A DNA stretch of 64,000 nucleotides from Perognathus longimembris pacificus (Eukaryota > Chordata > Mammalia > Rodentia > Heteromyidae), in the NCBI RefSeq assembly GCF_023159225.1, contig NC_063170.1, positions 19,808,735-19,872,734 of the forward strand. The letters are read 5' to 3'. Each line of letters starts with the position of its first letter. Position 1 is the stretch's first letter. Shown in pieces: positions 47,515-60,321 of this stretch. Position numbers and translations under genes: made by a program. The notes under the pieces were generated by a model. The model was not told the origin of the DNA and did no database searches. It saw only the letters and a list, made by a program, of their open reading frames with translations.

Positions 47515-48490
47515 GATTCGAATACCAGGTGTGTATAATTATATTTCTATGGGATTCATCCTCACAGGATATTCTGAAGCTGTCACCCTCTCCTCTAGCT
47601 CTCCTTAAAGGGATGGAGGAGAACAGTGTTCCCAGGCCGACATATCTGAACCCATCTTGATTTATCCTTCCAATTTTATGTATTTGCCAGGGCATAGAAT
47701 TCTAGGTTACAATTCAGAAGTTCCTCCATTTTAGAGACTTATTCTGGTATTCCCACTGAAGCCATTGTAGTTTCATGTTACATGACTTTTTTTTTTTTTT
47801 TTCTGTGAAAGCTTTTAGGGTTTTCTCTTCATCCTCAGTCTTGTGAGATTTCAGTGATGTGCCTTCCTGTGGGTTCCTTTCATCTTTTGTTCTGGGGACT
47901 GGCTGGGCTTTGTCAGCTTACAGCTCCTGTCCTTGAATTTCTCTCCCCTTTCTTCTGCCTTCTCGCCTTCTAGAATTCATTCAGATGTTAGACTTAATAT
48001 CTTAAAAGCCCATTTTGGTCTTTGAAGTGTTAAAAATAGTGTTCTGTTCTTACATTGTTTATGTAATCTCTTCCTATTTTCTCAATATTATATATTCTCC
48101 CTTCCTGCTTTTTCTGTATCTTTCTCCCAGATTCCTCTATGCTTGTCTGTGATCACTGTCTGAAATGCGGGGGTTTAGAGTGACACTGGGAAGCGGGCAG
48201 CTTCTCTCTGGAGGACAGCTGGCTGCTGGCATGGTTGCTGTCTCAAGTTGAGAGCTTGTTTTCTCTTCGCAGCTCGTTGCTCAGTGAGGTCTAGGGTCAC
48301 CCATTCCTGAACCTTTCTATAACTCTTCAGTTTGAAGTCAGTGTTTTTGCACCCCTTCACTATTAGCAGAGTTTTCAGCTTTTGTAGTCTGGTCAGCAGG
48401 ACATTTTTCGGGCTTTATCCTATTGTCTTTCCCGCTCTGGGTTCATGAATGTTCATGCTTTGCAGGCCTCTCACTGTTAAAGAGGAGCTC
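47515..48490 (-). mobile_element. Ancient L1M segment, worn
   Basis: GCATAGAATTCTAGGTTAC, GGGTTTTCTCTTCATCCTC, GATGTGCCTTCCTGTGGG, GAATTCATTCAGATGTTAGAC recall an old L1 antisense segment in order. Boundaries are approximate. Confidence 0.5.
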
Positions 48491-48589
48491 TAGGTAGAAG
48501 CAGGGGGGGTTGATATGCTATGTTTAACTGGAGGTCCTCATGATGATTTAGCCAAGCTTAAGGGTTGTTAAATGTCATGTGCCAAGTGG

Positions 48590-49140
48590 TTTTGTGTGTG
48601 TGTGTGTGTGCATGCATGTATGTGCATGCCAGTTCCTGGCACTTGAACTCAGGGCCTGTGCGCTGTCCCTGAGCTTTTGTGTTCAAGGCTAGCACTCTGC
48701 CATTTTGAGCCATAGCACCATTTCCAGCTTTTTGGTTGTTAGGAGATGAGTCTCACCTACTTTCCTGCCCAGGCTGGCTGTGAACTGTGATCTTCAGACC
48801 TCAGCTTCCTAAGTAGCTAGGGTGACAGTTGTAAGTCACCGGCGCCTGGCTTACAAATGTTTATTTGAAAAGAACAAATCATGGTATGAAAATTTTTTTT
48901 CTTAGCCAGGTACCAGTGGCTCACACCTCTAATCCTAGCTACTCAGGAGCCTGAGATCTGAGGATCACAGTTCGAAAGCCAACCCTGGCAGAAAAGTCCA
49001 TGAGACTCTTAATCTTCAATAAACTACTTAGAAAAGGCCAGAAGTGGTATTGTGGCAGAATGCTAGCCTTGAACACAAAGAGGCTCTGGGACAGTGTTCT
49101 CAGGCCCTGAGTTCAAGCCCTAGGGTCAGGGGAAAAAAAT
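48590..49140. mobile_element. (TG)n plus Alu/B1-headed SINE (-), then Alu/B1-headed SINE (+)
   Basis: 48593-48610 is TG-rich; 48625-48853 is a minus SINE ending CACCGGCGCCTGGC; 48904-49140 is a plus SINE starting GCCAGGTACCAGTGGCTCAC. The two face each other as an inverted pair about 50 bp apart, which could pair in the transcript. Confidence 0.85.
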
Positions 49141-49481
49141 ATTGTTTTCTTCCAGATAGTGTGACAGGCCACAAACAGGGCAGTCAGTTAGCTTTATATT
49201 CCTGTGTCTATCAGGCTTCTCGACCCCCTCCCCCCCCCCGTGCCTGTCTTACTAAGAATGTTTTAGTTCTTTATCCTTTTACTATAAAGTATATTAACTG
49301 GTTGTAACAGGTCACCCCAAGTGTGTGTGCCCCTGGCTTTAGTAGCAGAAGTGAAGCAGTTGACGGACAGCTGTGTGGGGCAGCACCTCCTAGAGTTGGG
49401 AGGTCCTGGCTCCATCCCCAGCACAAAGTACAGCTGCTTGTGGTGTGTTACTGGCACAAATACAATCGGTTTTGTTTGTTT

Positions 49482-49935
49482 TTGTAGGTAATGGTAGGGT
49501 TTGAACTCAGGGTCTTGTGCTTGCTAGGTAGTCATTCTACTATTTATGTCATGCCTCCCGCCCAGTATTTCTTTTGGGGGTAGGCGGTTGCCTAGTACTG
49601 GGGCTTGTGAACATGGGGTTTTGTGCTCTCACTTGTTTTTGTTTTTACTCACATGATTGGTGCTTCCCAGCTCCCTGAGTAGCTGACATTACAAGTGTAA
49701 GCCACCAGCACCTGGCACCCAATATTTGTTTTTTTGAGACAGAATATCACCATTTTTTCCAGGCCAGCCTCAGACTTGAGGTTCTCCTGCCTCCGCCTCA
49801 CAAATTCCAGTATTACGGGTTTCATCGTCATATCTGGCGTGAAAGTGTTTGTTTAAACATAGTGGTACTGGTGATTGAACCCAAGGTCTCTCACATGCTA
49901 GTAAGGAAAGCACTCCTCCGCTGAGTTACATCAGG
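49482..49935 (-). mobile_element. Chain of worn minus-strand SINE pieces
   Basis: ID-like half (49482-49565), right-half-to-head SINE (49570-49717, ending GTAAGCCACCAGCACCTGGC), B1 monomer (49728-49835, TTGAGACAGAATATCACC) and ID-like monomer (49860-49935, GTGATTGAACCCAAGG). Confidence 0.7.
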
Positions 49936-49989
49936 GTAGAGGAAGACTTTAAACATATTTTTCTTTTTTAAGACAGCTTAAAGGCTTTT

Positions 49990-50990
49990 TTATGTTTTTT
50001 TGGGGGGTGTCTTTGAACAATTTCTAAAATTACTCACTTTCAGTTTTAAGACATAAAATTGATAGAATTCTGTTAGGACTTAAAACACTAATATATCTGC
50101 AATGGTGCTTTCATTTACACTTTTAAATATCTGTACCTTTGTTCCCTTTTTAATAAAAATGTAATCAGCCTTCTTAGCTTTCACTTATTTCCAAAGAACC
50201 AGCTTTTGTTCAATTGTTTTTGCTACTTTTTATATTTTCTTCTGTTTCAGCTTCAGCCTTATTCTTCTTCCTTCAGTTTTCTCAAACTTTGGTTTTTTTT
50301 TTTGGCCAGTCCTGGGCCTTGGACTCAGGGCCTGAGCACTGTCCCTGGCTTCTTCCCGCTCAAGGCTAGCACTCTGCCACTTGAGCCACAGCACCGCTTC
50401 TGGCCGTTTTCTGTATATGTGGTGCTGGGGAATCGAACCTAGGGCCTCGTGTATCCGAGGCAGGCACTCTTGCCACTAGGCTATATCCCCAGCCCCTCAA
50501 ACTTTGTTTTTAACTTCTTTAGATGAAGTCAGTTAATTTGATTTCCCTACTTCTTGGTTAATAATCATGTACTTAATTCTTTTAAGATCCCAAGCACCAT
50601 TTTAGCTACAAGCCATGGTTGTAGAACTTAGTTCTTTTTTTTTTTTTTTGCCAGTCCTGGGCCTTGGACTCAGGGCCTGAGCACTGTCCCTGGCTCCCTT
50701 TTGCTCAAGGCTAGCACTCTGCCACTTGAGCCACAGGGCCACTTCTGGCCGCTTTCTGTATATGTGGTGCTGGGGAAGTGAACCCATGGCCTCATGTATA
50801 CGAGGCAAGCTCTCTTGCCACTAGGCCATATCCCCAGCCCTAGAACTTACTTCTTTATAGTTTGTGAATTAGAAGTGCAGATTTTGAATTTGTGGATTTG
50901 CGTTTTCCTCTACAAACTTTTTACCAACTAAAAATGGTAGTGTGGTCACTAGGTACTACTATTCCTCTACCTAGATCTCTCAGTTGTTAA
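49990..50990 (-). mobile_element. L1 ORF2 remnant interrupted by two dimeric ID SINEs
   Basis: CCAAAGAACCAGCTTTTGTTC and CTTCTGTTTCAGCTTCAGCC (50193-50262) are minus L1 ORF2. Young SINEs are inserted at 50290-50496 (target CTCAAACTTTG repeated on both sides) and at 50636-50840 (AGAACTTA-like flanks). L1 sequence seems to resume between and after them. Confidence 0.7.
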
Positions 50991-51361
50991 AGTTTTGCCA
51001 CATAGCAAGCAGTTCTCTCACTCCTCCCTCCCCCCCTCCCTCTCTCCCACTCCCCTGGCTCTTCCCCACTCCCTTAGGGTTTTGCTAAATCATCTTCAGG
51101 CAGCTCCAGGTCCAGAGCTTCACTCCCCTCCCGAGCTGCTCCACTGCCCCACCCCAGTCCTTCAGTGCAGCCAAGCAGCTTGCCATTGACACTGTATTAA
51201 ATTCCTAGTCCAGACTGTTTGAATTCCTAGTCCAGACTGCCAGTCGTCTCTATATTCTTGTGCATTAGTGAATATGTGGCTCATGACCAGTTGGGTTTTC
51301 TAAAAATCTCTTCTTTTTATTGTTGAATTGGCACCGTGTCCAGAGAAAGGTGATCTGTATA
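50991..51361. other. Intron 4, unique sequence
   Basis: Pyrimidine-rich, with a 20-base phrase (AATTCCTAGTCCAGACTG) repeated twice near 51200-51240. No exon seen. Confidence 0.4.
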
Positions 51362-51655
51362 GATTGAGTCTCACTAATCCAAGATCTAAAATGCTACATA
51401 GTTCAAACCTTTTAAGTACCAGTATGGCACCACCATGGAGATTTGAAACAACACCTTAACACTTCACTTTGTGCACATAACTACTTAGTTTGTAGTATAA
51501 GCTTACTTTTAGGCTCCTTGTATAGGGTGTGTATGAAACATAAGTAAATTTTGTGCTCAGATCAAGGTGTACTTCATTATGCATGTACAGGTATTTTAAA
51601 AACTGATACTTAAAATACTTGGTTGTAAATATTTCAAATAAGGGATACTTAAGAG
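51362..51655 (-). mobile_element. Ancient DNA transposon / MITE, second copy
   Basis: GAAACATAAGTAAATTTTGTG, CATTATGCATGTACAGGTAT and AATAAGGGATACTT match the reverse complement of the element at 19049-19379. More diverged than that copy. Confidence 0.6.
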
Positions 51656-51743
51656 ACACATACACACACACATACATACATATGGTTAATCATTTGGAAT
51701 TTGTTGATGTTTTCTTCATGGTTTTAGTGTACAATCTTTTTTC

Positions 51744-52193
51744 TTTCTTTCTTTTTTTTTTTTTTGGCCAGTCCTGGGGCTTGGACTCAGGGCCTGAACA
51801 CTGCCCCTGGCTTCTTATTGCTCAAGGCTAGCACTCTGCCACTTGAGCCACAGCGCCACTTCTGGCCATTTTCTGTATATGTGGTGCTGGGGAATCGAAC
51901 CCAGGGCCTCATGTATACAAGGCAAGCACTTTTGCCACTAGGCCATAGCCCCAGCCCCAATCTTTTTTCTTTTTTTTTTTTTTTGGCAGTTGTGAGCTTG
52001 AACTCAGAGCCCAGGTGTTGTCCCTAAGCTCTTTTGCTCAAGGCTAGCGCTCTACCACTTTGAGCCACAGCTCCACTACTTATAAGTAATGGAGCTCCAC
52101 AGCTCCACTGCCCAGGCTGGCTTTGAACTGTGATTCACAGCTCTCAGCCTCCCGAGAAGCTAGGATTACAGGTGTGAGCCACAGCACCCAGCT
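51744..52193 (-). mobile_element. Dimeric ID SINE, then Alu/B1-headed SINE
   Basis: 51744-51958 (GGCCAGTCCTGGGGC to CATAGCCCCAGCCCC) and 51963-52193 (GTGAGCTTGAACTCAGAGC to GTGAGCCACAGCACCCAGC), nearly abutting. CAATCTTTTTTCTT-like target sequence repeats at 51731 and 51958. Confidence 0.88.
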
Positions 52194-52449
52194 TGATTAA
52201 TTTTTAAATTGTGATTTTTACTAATTTTTCCCCTTATAATAGAGGGGCAAGTTTTTTTAAGGTGGGCCTTGGAATAGAAAACATAACTTCAAAACAAATT
52301 AATGGCATTAGTTAGAAACTCAAATGTCTCAAGAGGAAACAAGTTTCTGTTGAGACATGCTTCTCAGCTTTTTATGCCTTTGAAACAGTCTAAATACAAA
52401 TGAAAATGCATTGGGTGATTTGTTATAACTTGTTTTCTCAAAGATTTGT

Positions 52450-52540
52450 TCTAGTGGGTATGGTAGTGAATGTCTATAGTTCAGGTACTTGAGAGACAGA
52501 GGCAGAGAGAGGATCATGAGTTCAACACCATCTTAAGTTT
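52450..52540 (+). mobile_element. B1-like SINE fragment
   Basis: GTGGGTATGGTAGTGAATGTC and GAGGATCATGAGTTCAACACC. Confidence 0.65.
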
Positions 52541-52649
52541 CTAAAAATGTTGACCTTGGTTTTTTTTTTTGTTATCTTCTAGCAGTATCTAAACTGGTGA
52601 CTGACATTAAATACCTCTCCCACTTTATATACTACCTCTTCATTTTGTG

Positions 52650-53781
52650 TTCTGTGTGTGTGTGTTGTAGAGCTTGAACTCTGGGCCTGCGTGCTTTCTC
52701 TGAGTTCTTTAGCTCAAGGCTAGCGCTCTACCACTTGAGCCACAGTGCCACTTCCGGTTTTCCAGTGGTTAATTGGAAATAAGAGTCTCACAGACTTTAC
52801 TGCCCATGCTGGCTTTGAGCCTCAATGCTCTGATCTCAGGATTACAGACATGAGCCACCGGCCCCAGCTCATTTTGTCTTCTCTACGAAGAACCCAGCCT
52901 GGGATTCCGGGATTCAGATTGAGCTGTGTGTGTTAGAGTACTCTTTTTTTTTTTTTTGGCCAGTCCTGGGCCTTGGACTCAGGGCCTGAGCACTGTCCCT
53001 GGCTTCTTCCCGCTCAAGGCTAGCACTCTGCCACTTGAGCCACAGCGCCGCTTCTGGCCGTTTTCTATATATGTGGTGCTGGGGAATCGAACCTAGGGCC
53101 TCGTGTATCCGAGGCAGGCACTCTTGCCACTAGGCTATATCCCCAGCCCCTAGAGTACTCTTGAATGGCAGTTGTTTGTTGAGTATGATGGACATACACA
53201 CACATCTTGAATCTGTTGAGGTTTTGTATGTACATGAAGCAGGAATGAGTAAGGCCTATCATGCCATTGTGTAGGGCTTTGGACCCGGGAGGCCCTGAGC
53301 CTGATGAAGAAGGTGAAGTAGCTGCTATTTTCAGACTTTTTTTTTTTTTTTGCCAGTCCTGGGACTTGAACTCAGGCCCTGAGCACGGTCCCTGGCTTCT
53401 TTTTTTATCAAGGCTAGCATCCTACCATTTGAGCCACAGCTTTTTCTATATATGTGGTGCTGAGGAATCAAACCCAGGGCTTCATATATTAGGCACACAC
53501 TCTACCACTAGGCCATATTCCCAGCTCCTTTTGAGTAAATGATGCAAGAGGCTGCTAGTGGCTCATGCCTGTAATTCTAGCTACTGAGGAGGGTGAGATC
53601 TTGAGAATCACAGTTCAGAATCAGCCCAGGCAGAAAAGTCTGAAATTTCCATTTCCTCTACTAGCAGAAAAAAGGCTAGAGATATGTCTCAGCTGGTAGA
53701 GTGCCAGCCAATTGAGCGAGCCAAGCATGTTTGAGGCCATGACTTCAAACCCTGTTACCAAGATTTAAAAAAAAAAAAATA
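52650..53781. mobile_element. Four SINEs: Alu/B1-headed (-), dimeric ID (-), dimeric ID (-), Alu/B1-headed (+)
   Basis: 52650-52869 (with TG-rich start); 52946-53150, a young dimeric ID copy flanked by TAGAGTACTCTT on both sides; 53338-53528, an older dimeric ID copy; 53546-53781, starting GGCTGCTAGTGGCTCATGC and ending in a 13-A tail. Confidence 0.9.
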
Positions 53782-55996
53782 CTTAACACCTTGACCCAGG
53801 CCCTTGGAGTCATCCTGTAGTTGAGCCAACTTCTAGAGAAATGCAGAAGAACTACAAGCAGTAAGAAGTTTCTTCCTTACCACCTTCATGATAATCTGGG
53901 GAGCATAGGCTTGTTTTAATTTTAACAAAGACTTACTTTATGCAAATGTGAGCAGAGCTAACTTCCTGCCCATATTTTGCAGTTGTTTGGTTAATGATAT
54001 TCTCCACATACCTGGAGGAAAAGTATGGTTCTTGTGAAGTTTCCATTCCTATGTTTTTGTGGGCTTTTCAGTTTCTTGGAAAACAGGTTGTTTAATTCCA
54101 CTGATTGGTAAACGTTATGAAGAACACACATGCAGCAGAGGCCCTCCTTACCTGGGATGGGGTCCATAGAGCACATGCCATTCTGCTCTGTGAGGACAGA
54201 GCAACCTGCAGGGTGAGTGGCAAGGGACTCTGGATGGAAAGTGGTTTCGTGTTTACAGCAGAGTCACTGTCAGTTTCTGCATGAGGAATGTTAGTTCTGG
54301 GGATGCTGCTGCTTTTGAGTCCTGGGAGGACAGCAGGTAGCAGAGCGAGTGGTCTGAGGGTTCCAAGAAGGAGGCTGAGGCAGGGGCTCTGGATCGGGAA
54401 GTGTGGAGGAGCAGAGGTAGGCTGGTGTGCTCAGGTGTGTTTCCTGGGGAATGTGGGGGAGATCAAAAAGTTAGAGCAAACCAAGCTGAGCCCTGGAGAG
54501 GTCTGATCTTTAGGCCCAGGAGGTCAATTGTTAAAGGTGCAGTTTAGTCCCACCCTCCCCACAACTCAAACAAAAAAAAGAGAAAGGTGAATGGCAGCCA
54601 GCCATCCAGGTCTTTGAAATATGTTAGTTCAAGCACTCGTCTACAGCTGGTGTCCTTTATATTCAATAAAGTGATACTGACTGGAGTTGCTATGTTTGAG
54701 GCCAAGGGCACTTATTTTTATACCTTTAGGCCGTTTACACAAATGAGTCATCTAGATAGCACATGCTATAAGCTTTTCACAGATAAAAGTCCAAATAAAA
54801 TAGCCCATATTATTAGTTTTCTGGAAGTAAAATATTCCAGCCCTCAGAGGGGTAGAGAATCTGATCTTTTCTCTTTCACAACTATTTATTGACTTGGCAT
54901 TCAGTTTAGCACACCCTCTGAGTGATCTCCTTAACCCAAGATAGTGTCTGGAGCCTCCACCCGCACATTCTGGCTGTCATTTGCAGCCAAGTGCTGGCTA
55001 AGAGGCCTGCCTCACAGGGCAAGGCCGGGAGAACAGAGAACCTGGGCTTGAGTTGGTCGGAGGCTGAAGCTGCTTATTTGTTCCACTGTGCTTCACTGCG
55101 ATTCATCCTAAACCAGGGTAGCCACCAGCACTGGAGCAGCAGCTTCAAGGCACTCAGTGCCCTGGCTCGGCCCGGGCTGGGTCATGACAGTGCCAAGATC
55201 CAGCAGCTGTCTGAGGTCAGTTAAGCCCCATGGACTCTACTGATCTGGGAGGGAAGAAGGGAAGAGTGGCTAGTCCTTTACACATGGTCATAGAAGCATT
55301 TGCTTTCTTTGAAGGTGGTAATAGGTATGATCATCTGGTTTTTTCCCTCCTTTAACTGATACAGTGGATATTTTTCTTCCAACAGAGGAGGAACGGAAGT
55401 TTAGTAAGGGATCTAACTTTATAGAAGGTACTGTCTACATTGATAGGGAAAGAGATTTACTTGGAACTGTCTGAGTATCAAAAATAGTAGTATAGTGTTT
55501 GTCAAAGGGTCTGGATGCTTTTAATGAACTTCATACTCTGACTTTTAGAAATTTATATTTCTTTCAAATTCTCAGTAGGTGGGTCTTTGGACTGTCTGTT
55601 TGCGAATGAGAATGGAGGTGTTCTGTTCACCCTGTCATCATTTGGGGTATTTCTTTTTAGTGCCTCCACCATTCCTTTTTTCTTAACCCGTGAAGTGTTG
55701 GTTAGTGTCTGTGCCGCTGCAGGGGGCTAGGTATGTGATGTGAGGACAGAAATGTGGCCGGTTCCTAGAATTGTGGAACATAAAAAAAGCAAAGTTCCAG
55801 GATCTCCTGTCTTTTTGTCTTCTCTAATCAGAAAATCGAAATGTTGGACTCCTCATCTTTACCTTTATTCCGCATCAGGCAGTAAAGGTCTTGGTAGAAA
55901 CTGAAATGCTAAGGAAGTTGACATAAAATGCCAACACTTAGATGACAAAATTTAATGCAGACTAGGCTAACTTTATTTTTTACAAATCTGTTTCAG
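53782..55996. other. Intron 4, 3' part: unique sequence, no repeat
   Basis: This 2.2-kb stretch before exon 5 is nearly free of young repeats, unlike the rest of the intron. Frames at 54587-54892 and 54922-55224 have no recognised product. The exon 5 acceptor follows a T-rich tract. Confidence 0.5.
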
Positions 55997-56056
55997 CAAC
56001 TCTACCAGATCCTGACAGACTTTGATATCCGGTTTTATATGTATGAACTACTTAAA
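55997..56056 (+). CDS. CSNK2A2: CSNK2A2 coding exon 5 (residues 124-143)
   Basis: Acceptor CTGTTTCAG|CAA, donor AAA|GTAAGT. Sixty bases encode QLYQILTDFDIRFYMYELLK, helix E of the C-lobe just after the hinge. Confidence 0.98.
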
Positions 56057-56930
56057 GTAAGTACCACTCATAAGTATTCAGGCTACTCATTATGGAGAAG
56101 TTCTTTCTTGAGAGAACTAGGAGAACTAAAGTGGTCAGGCCTGGTGAGCATGAAAGCCTGCATGTAAGTCTTAGGTATTGCCAAAAAGGAAAAGAAAGAT
56201 GAAATTAAAGTTATGAAATGTTGATTTTAAAAAAAAAGAGGGCGAATCAAGGCTGGACTGGAGTTGGAGGAATAGGGTTTGAAGAATTAGCTCTGTCTGA
56301 AATTATTGTGCTCTCTCAGGAGTAGTTAGTTGCACAAGCCACCTGTCACTTGGCCTGAGGTGGTGAGCTTGAGAGCTCATGCTCTGCCTACTGGCACATC
56401 TACTTATCAGTAAGGATAGGGAGGTCTAGCTTCAACTGCCTCCCTCCCTCCACACCCTCTGACTAGAGTCAAAGCCTGGTACGGAGGCATTTGCGGTGCC
56501 AGGACCTGTGAACTGTCAGGCTGGCCCTTGCCTGGAGGTCTAAGTTCAATATTGAGATTTCGCAGTACTGACTAGATAAGACTTACAGCATCGCATATCA
56601 TCCTCAGATTGGATAAAGAATCTCGACAGTGCATCTTCACAGTCTGATTTTGCAGGTGTTTCTCAGTGCCTCGTGTAGCAGTGGGTAGTAGGGAGAATCT
56701 CAGATAAAGTTTCAAAAATGTCCTTCATGCTTAATGGTCAGAAACTGTACCAATGGTCAGATCGAGGACTAATTCTCTAAGGAACTTGAACATGCAACCA
56801 AAGGGAGTCTAGCTAGTGAACTCTACCCTCCTCCCCCTAAATTTTTAATTACCTTACAGTATTTGCTTTCATCCCAGGAATTAGTTTATTCCTCTGGCAA
56901 AGACTAGGTTAAATGGCAGAATCAACATTG
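56057..56930. other. Intron 5, 5' part: unique sequence
   Basis: No repeat or exon recognised. Confidence 0.4.
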
Positions 56931-57275
56931 CTAAGCCAGGTGTGGTAGCTCAGGCCTGTAGTCCTAGCTACTTGGAAGATGGAGATCAAGGGGTTGTGGT
57001 TTAAGACTAGCCCAGACAAAATAGTTTGAAACTCCAACTGAACCATTGGCTGGGTGCAGTGGCATATGCCTGTTATCCCAACAATGGGGGAACACAGTGG
57101 CACTCAGTTTTCATCCCCAGTGACACAGGGAGGTAGGATTGTAGCCCAGGCTGGCCCCTTCATAACGCTAGATCCAACCTTGAGTATAACCAATGTGAAA
57201 AGGGTTGGTGGTATCTGCCTAGCAAATGGGAGGTGCTGAGTTCAGTCATTAAGAACAACAACAAAACAACAACTA
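56931..57275 (+). mobile_element. B1-like SINE plus older B1/ID SINE
   Basis: 56931-57040 (AGCCAGGTGTGGTAGCTCAGG) and 57048-57275 (GGCTGGGTGCAGTGGCATATG to GCCTAGCAAATGGGAGGTGC). The second is interrupted and worn. Confidence 0.7.
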
Positions 57276-58777
57276 AGTTTTCTTTTGGAGGAAGAAATAG
57301 GAAGAGGAAATATTTAACTTCATTGAAAATGCAGACAAAACTGAGGCTGGCTAAAGGCTCCATGCAGTGCTCAGCGGCTCCCTGAGACTTCATGACAACT
57401 TGATTTGATTCAGGTCCAATGATGGGGTTTTCATGACCTTCCATACTGTCACAAAAGATTCTGGAATCTTACTACAACTATTGTAAAGCAAACATGATTT
57501 AATATAAGTAGAATTTTAATGAAATAAATGAGCACACATAATTTTAGATTTTAAAACCTTCATCCAGTTACACATAGGCATACCCTATCTAGGGTACAGT
57601 AGCTGCTGCCCACAGGAAGTTATTTAAATTCAGTAAAAGGAAGAATTCACTTCCTTAGTCACATTCACATGCTCACTAGCCTCATGCATTGGCTACTGCA
57701 TTGTACAGAACACATATAACTATTTCCACGGCTATAGTAAGTTCTGCTGGATAGGTTTTTCCTTATGTGCCTTTCTTGCTAATCTCTCCTAGAGGTTATA
57801 ATCTTTCCTCTGCCACCATGGTTTAGTAAGCCTGTTCTTGCTTGAGAAATAAAAAGTATCCCATGTTGCGTATTCTTTCATATCTAGAGAGAACAAAGGC
57901 AGTTTAGAACAAACTAAGGGAGCACATTCCTGGAGTACTAACCGAAGGCTAAGGCTCATTGCTGGGCTCATTCCTCCAACCTGAAGACCCTAATACAGTG
58001 TCCTTCCCAGTCTAGTTCAGGGTTTCCCAACAAGGTCAAGTTTGCTCCTTCAGGGGCTGTCTGGAGCATTTGGGGGTGTTGTAATTGGGAGGGTCTACTG
58101 GCATCTAGGGAGTAGAGGCCAAGGATGCTGCCGAAAGAAGGTAAACAAGGTACTATCCCTGTATATGGTCATTTTATGACTCTCCAGAAAAGGCAGATCC
58201 ATAGCAACTGGGAGCCAATCAGTGGTTGGGAATAGTTGGGGATAGGGATTGACTGCAAATAAGCTCAAGGGAAATTTCGGAGGTAATGGTTATGCTTATA
58301 CAGCTCTTAATGAAAACCATTGACATGTACCTATGTATTGATTGTCTCCTAGGAAATAATTTTCTCACTTAAGAGTAATAATAATATGACTATCTTTAAA
58401 GGCAGACTGACATAGGAACTAATGTTTTTTAAATCTGGAAAACTCACACAGGTCACTTATATAAAAGACCAGCCGTGTTGAAAGATCTGTGTGAATGTTA
58501 TTCTTTATATCCCCATGGATCTGCAATGTCCTTTGAACCACTATGAAAGGAATCTCCACTGACAAAGCAGGATCTGGTTTATTATTACTTCATTCTAAAG
58601 AAACTTCAGCATAACCCTCTGATGCCCCTATTTACCAGCTGCCAGCCACAGTGTGCACAGAGAGTACAGAGCACCTTCCGAAGCATTGTTCTTTCTTTAC
58701 AGGCACTAAGCTGCCCCTGGAAGACTGTATGTTTTATGCAAGTCAAGGTGTTGCAAGCAAATAATAAAAATGTGCTA
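57276..58777. other. Intron 5, 3' part: unique sequence
   Basis: No exon or repeat recognised over 1.5 kb. Confidence 0.4.
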
Positions 58778-58923
58778 TGTGGGATGTAGTGTACACCTGT
58801 AATGTCAGCAGTGGGGAGATGAAGACAGGAAGATCAAAAGTTCTAGGCCAGGCCAGGCTACATAGGAATACCATGTCTTTAAAAGAAAAAAGGAAGGAAG
58901 GAAATAAGGTGGGGGGGGGGGGG
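58778..58923 (+). mobile_element. B1-like SINE with GGAAGGAA tail and poly-G run
   Basis: GTGGGATGTAGTGTACACCTG, AGTTCTAGGCCAGGCCAGG, then AAAAGGAAGGAAGG and about fifteen Gs at 58910-58924, 65 bp before the exon 6 acceptor. Confidence 0.8.
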
Positions 58924-58988
58924 GATGAGTGTGCTTATACGTGGGGTGGCAGAGTTTGTTTACATGGCTCTGCTTTCTTGCCTAATAG

Positions 58989-59292
<304 letters not shown>

Positions 59293-59882
59293 ATAGCCAG
59301 GCAGCAGCAAGCCTTTCTCCTAATCTGCAGTGTTGGTTCTAACCAAGAAAATAGATGACCCTAACTGTAATTGCTTGTTTTATTTTGGTCTCACCTTTCC
59401 AGAGGCCCTAAGAAAGAAAGTATATACTGCTTCATACTTACAAATTAATGATCCTGAGACCAATCTGCTTAGTCTTTAACATACATGAGTCCCTCCTAAT
59501 TTTGATAGCCAATCATGGAGTGGGCACGTGACTCCAGTGTCTGCAGTTAAGCCAGGAGCTCATAATGAGACCTGTGAATGAGAGAGGAATGAATGTGTTC
59601 TACGGGTAGGCAGTAGGGAAGTACAAAGGTGCAAGAAAGGTAGAGCTCTGTTGATCTAGATAGTGACAAACCAGGATCATTTACGGTTTTATAAAGGCAT
59701 TCTGGGTACTCATTTTTCAGAAATGACTTCTTTTGCAGTTGCTGAAAATCATTTTTAAAATCGGTGCACCTGCTTGTACTTTTTTGTGTGACCAAATGTC
59801 TGTAAATTAGGAACCTTGTGTGGCCTTGTCCTGGTACAGACCTCAAGAAAAACTCTTTTCACATGTCTTATTCTCATGTTAG

Positions 59883-60023
<141 letters not shown>

Positions 60024-60118
60024 TAGGGCTTTTCCTGGTGTGTTGTATAGTCCGTTTGGATACATTCAAAACTCAGTCATTTATCTACCCCAAAATGCTA
60101 ATTGTGAGGGTTTTTCCT

Positions 60119-60253
60119 CCCCCCCCCCCCAGCTACTTATTCTAGGAGGAAAGGATAGGTTTGTTTGTTTGTTTGTTTAATTCTAAAATATCTGCAAAGG
60201 TCAAATGAAGATGTTTTTTAAATTCTGAAATATCTGCAAAGGTCAAATGAAGA
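60119..60253. repeat. Intron 7: poly-C run, (TTTG)n and a 42-bp tandem duplication
   Basis: Twelve or so Cs at 60119-60131, GTTTGTTTGTTTGTTT at about 60160-60178, then two copies of a 42-base unit containing TATCTGCAAAGGTCAAATGA (period 42; about 60179-60253). The whole intron is only 328 bp. Confidence 0.85.
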
Positions 60254-60321
60254 CTAGAAACTCAGGTCAGTAAGATGGGTTCCTGATACCTTGACTGATT
60301 GGTTACCCTCATTTTCCTCAG

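Noticed and set aside
54587..55224. Two roughly 100-aa frames in the repeat-poor end of intron 4
   Set aside because: Considered as a nested gene or alternative exon, but no known product, and CSNK2A2 exons 4 and 5 join in frame without them.
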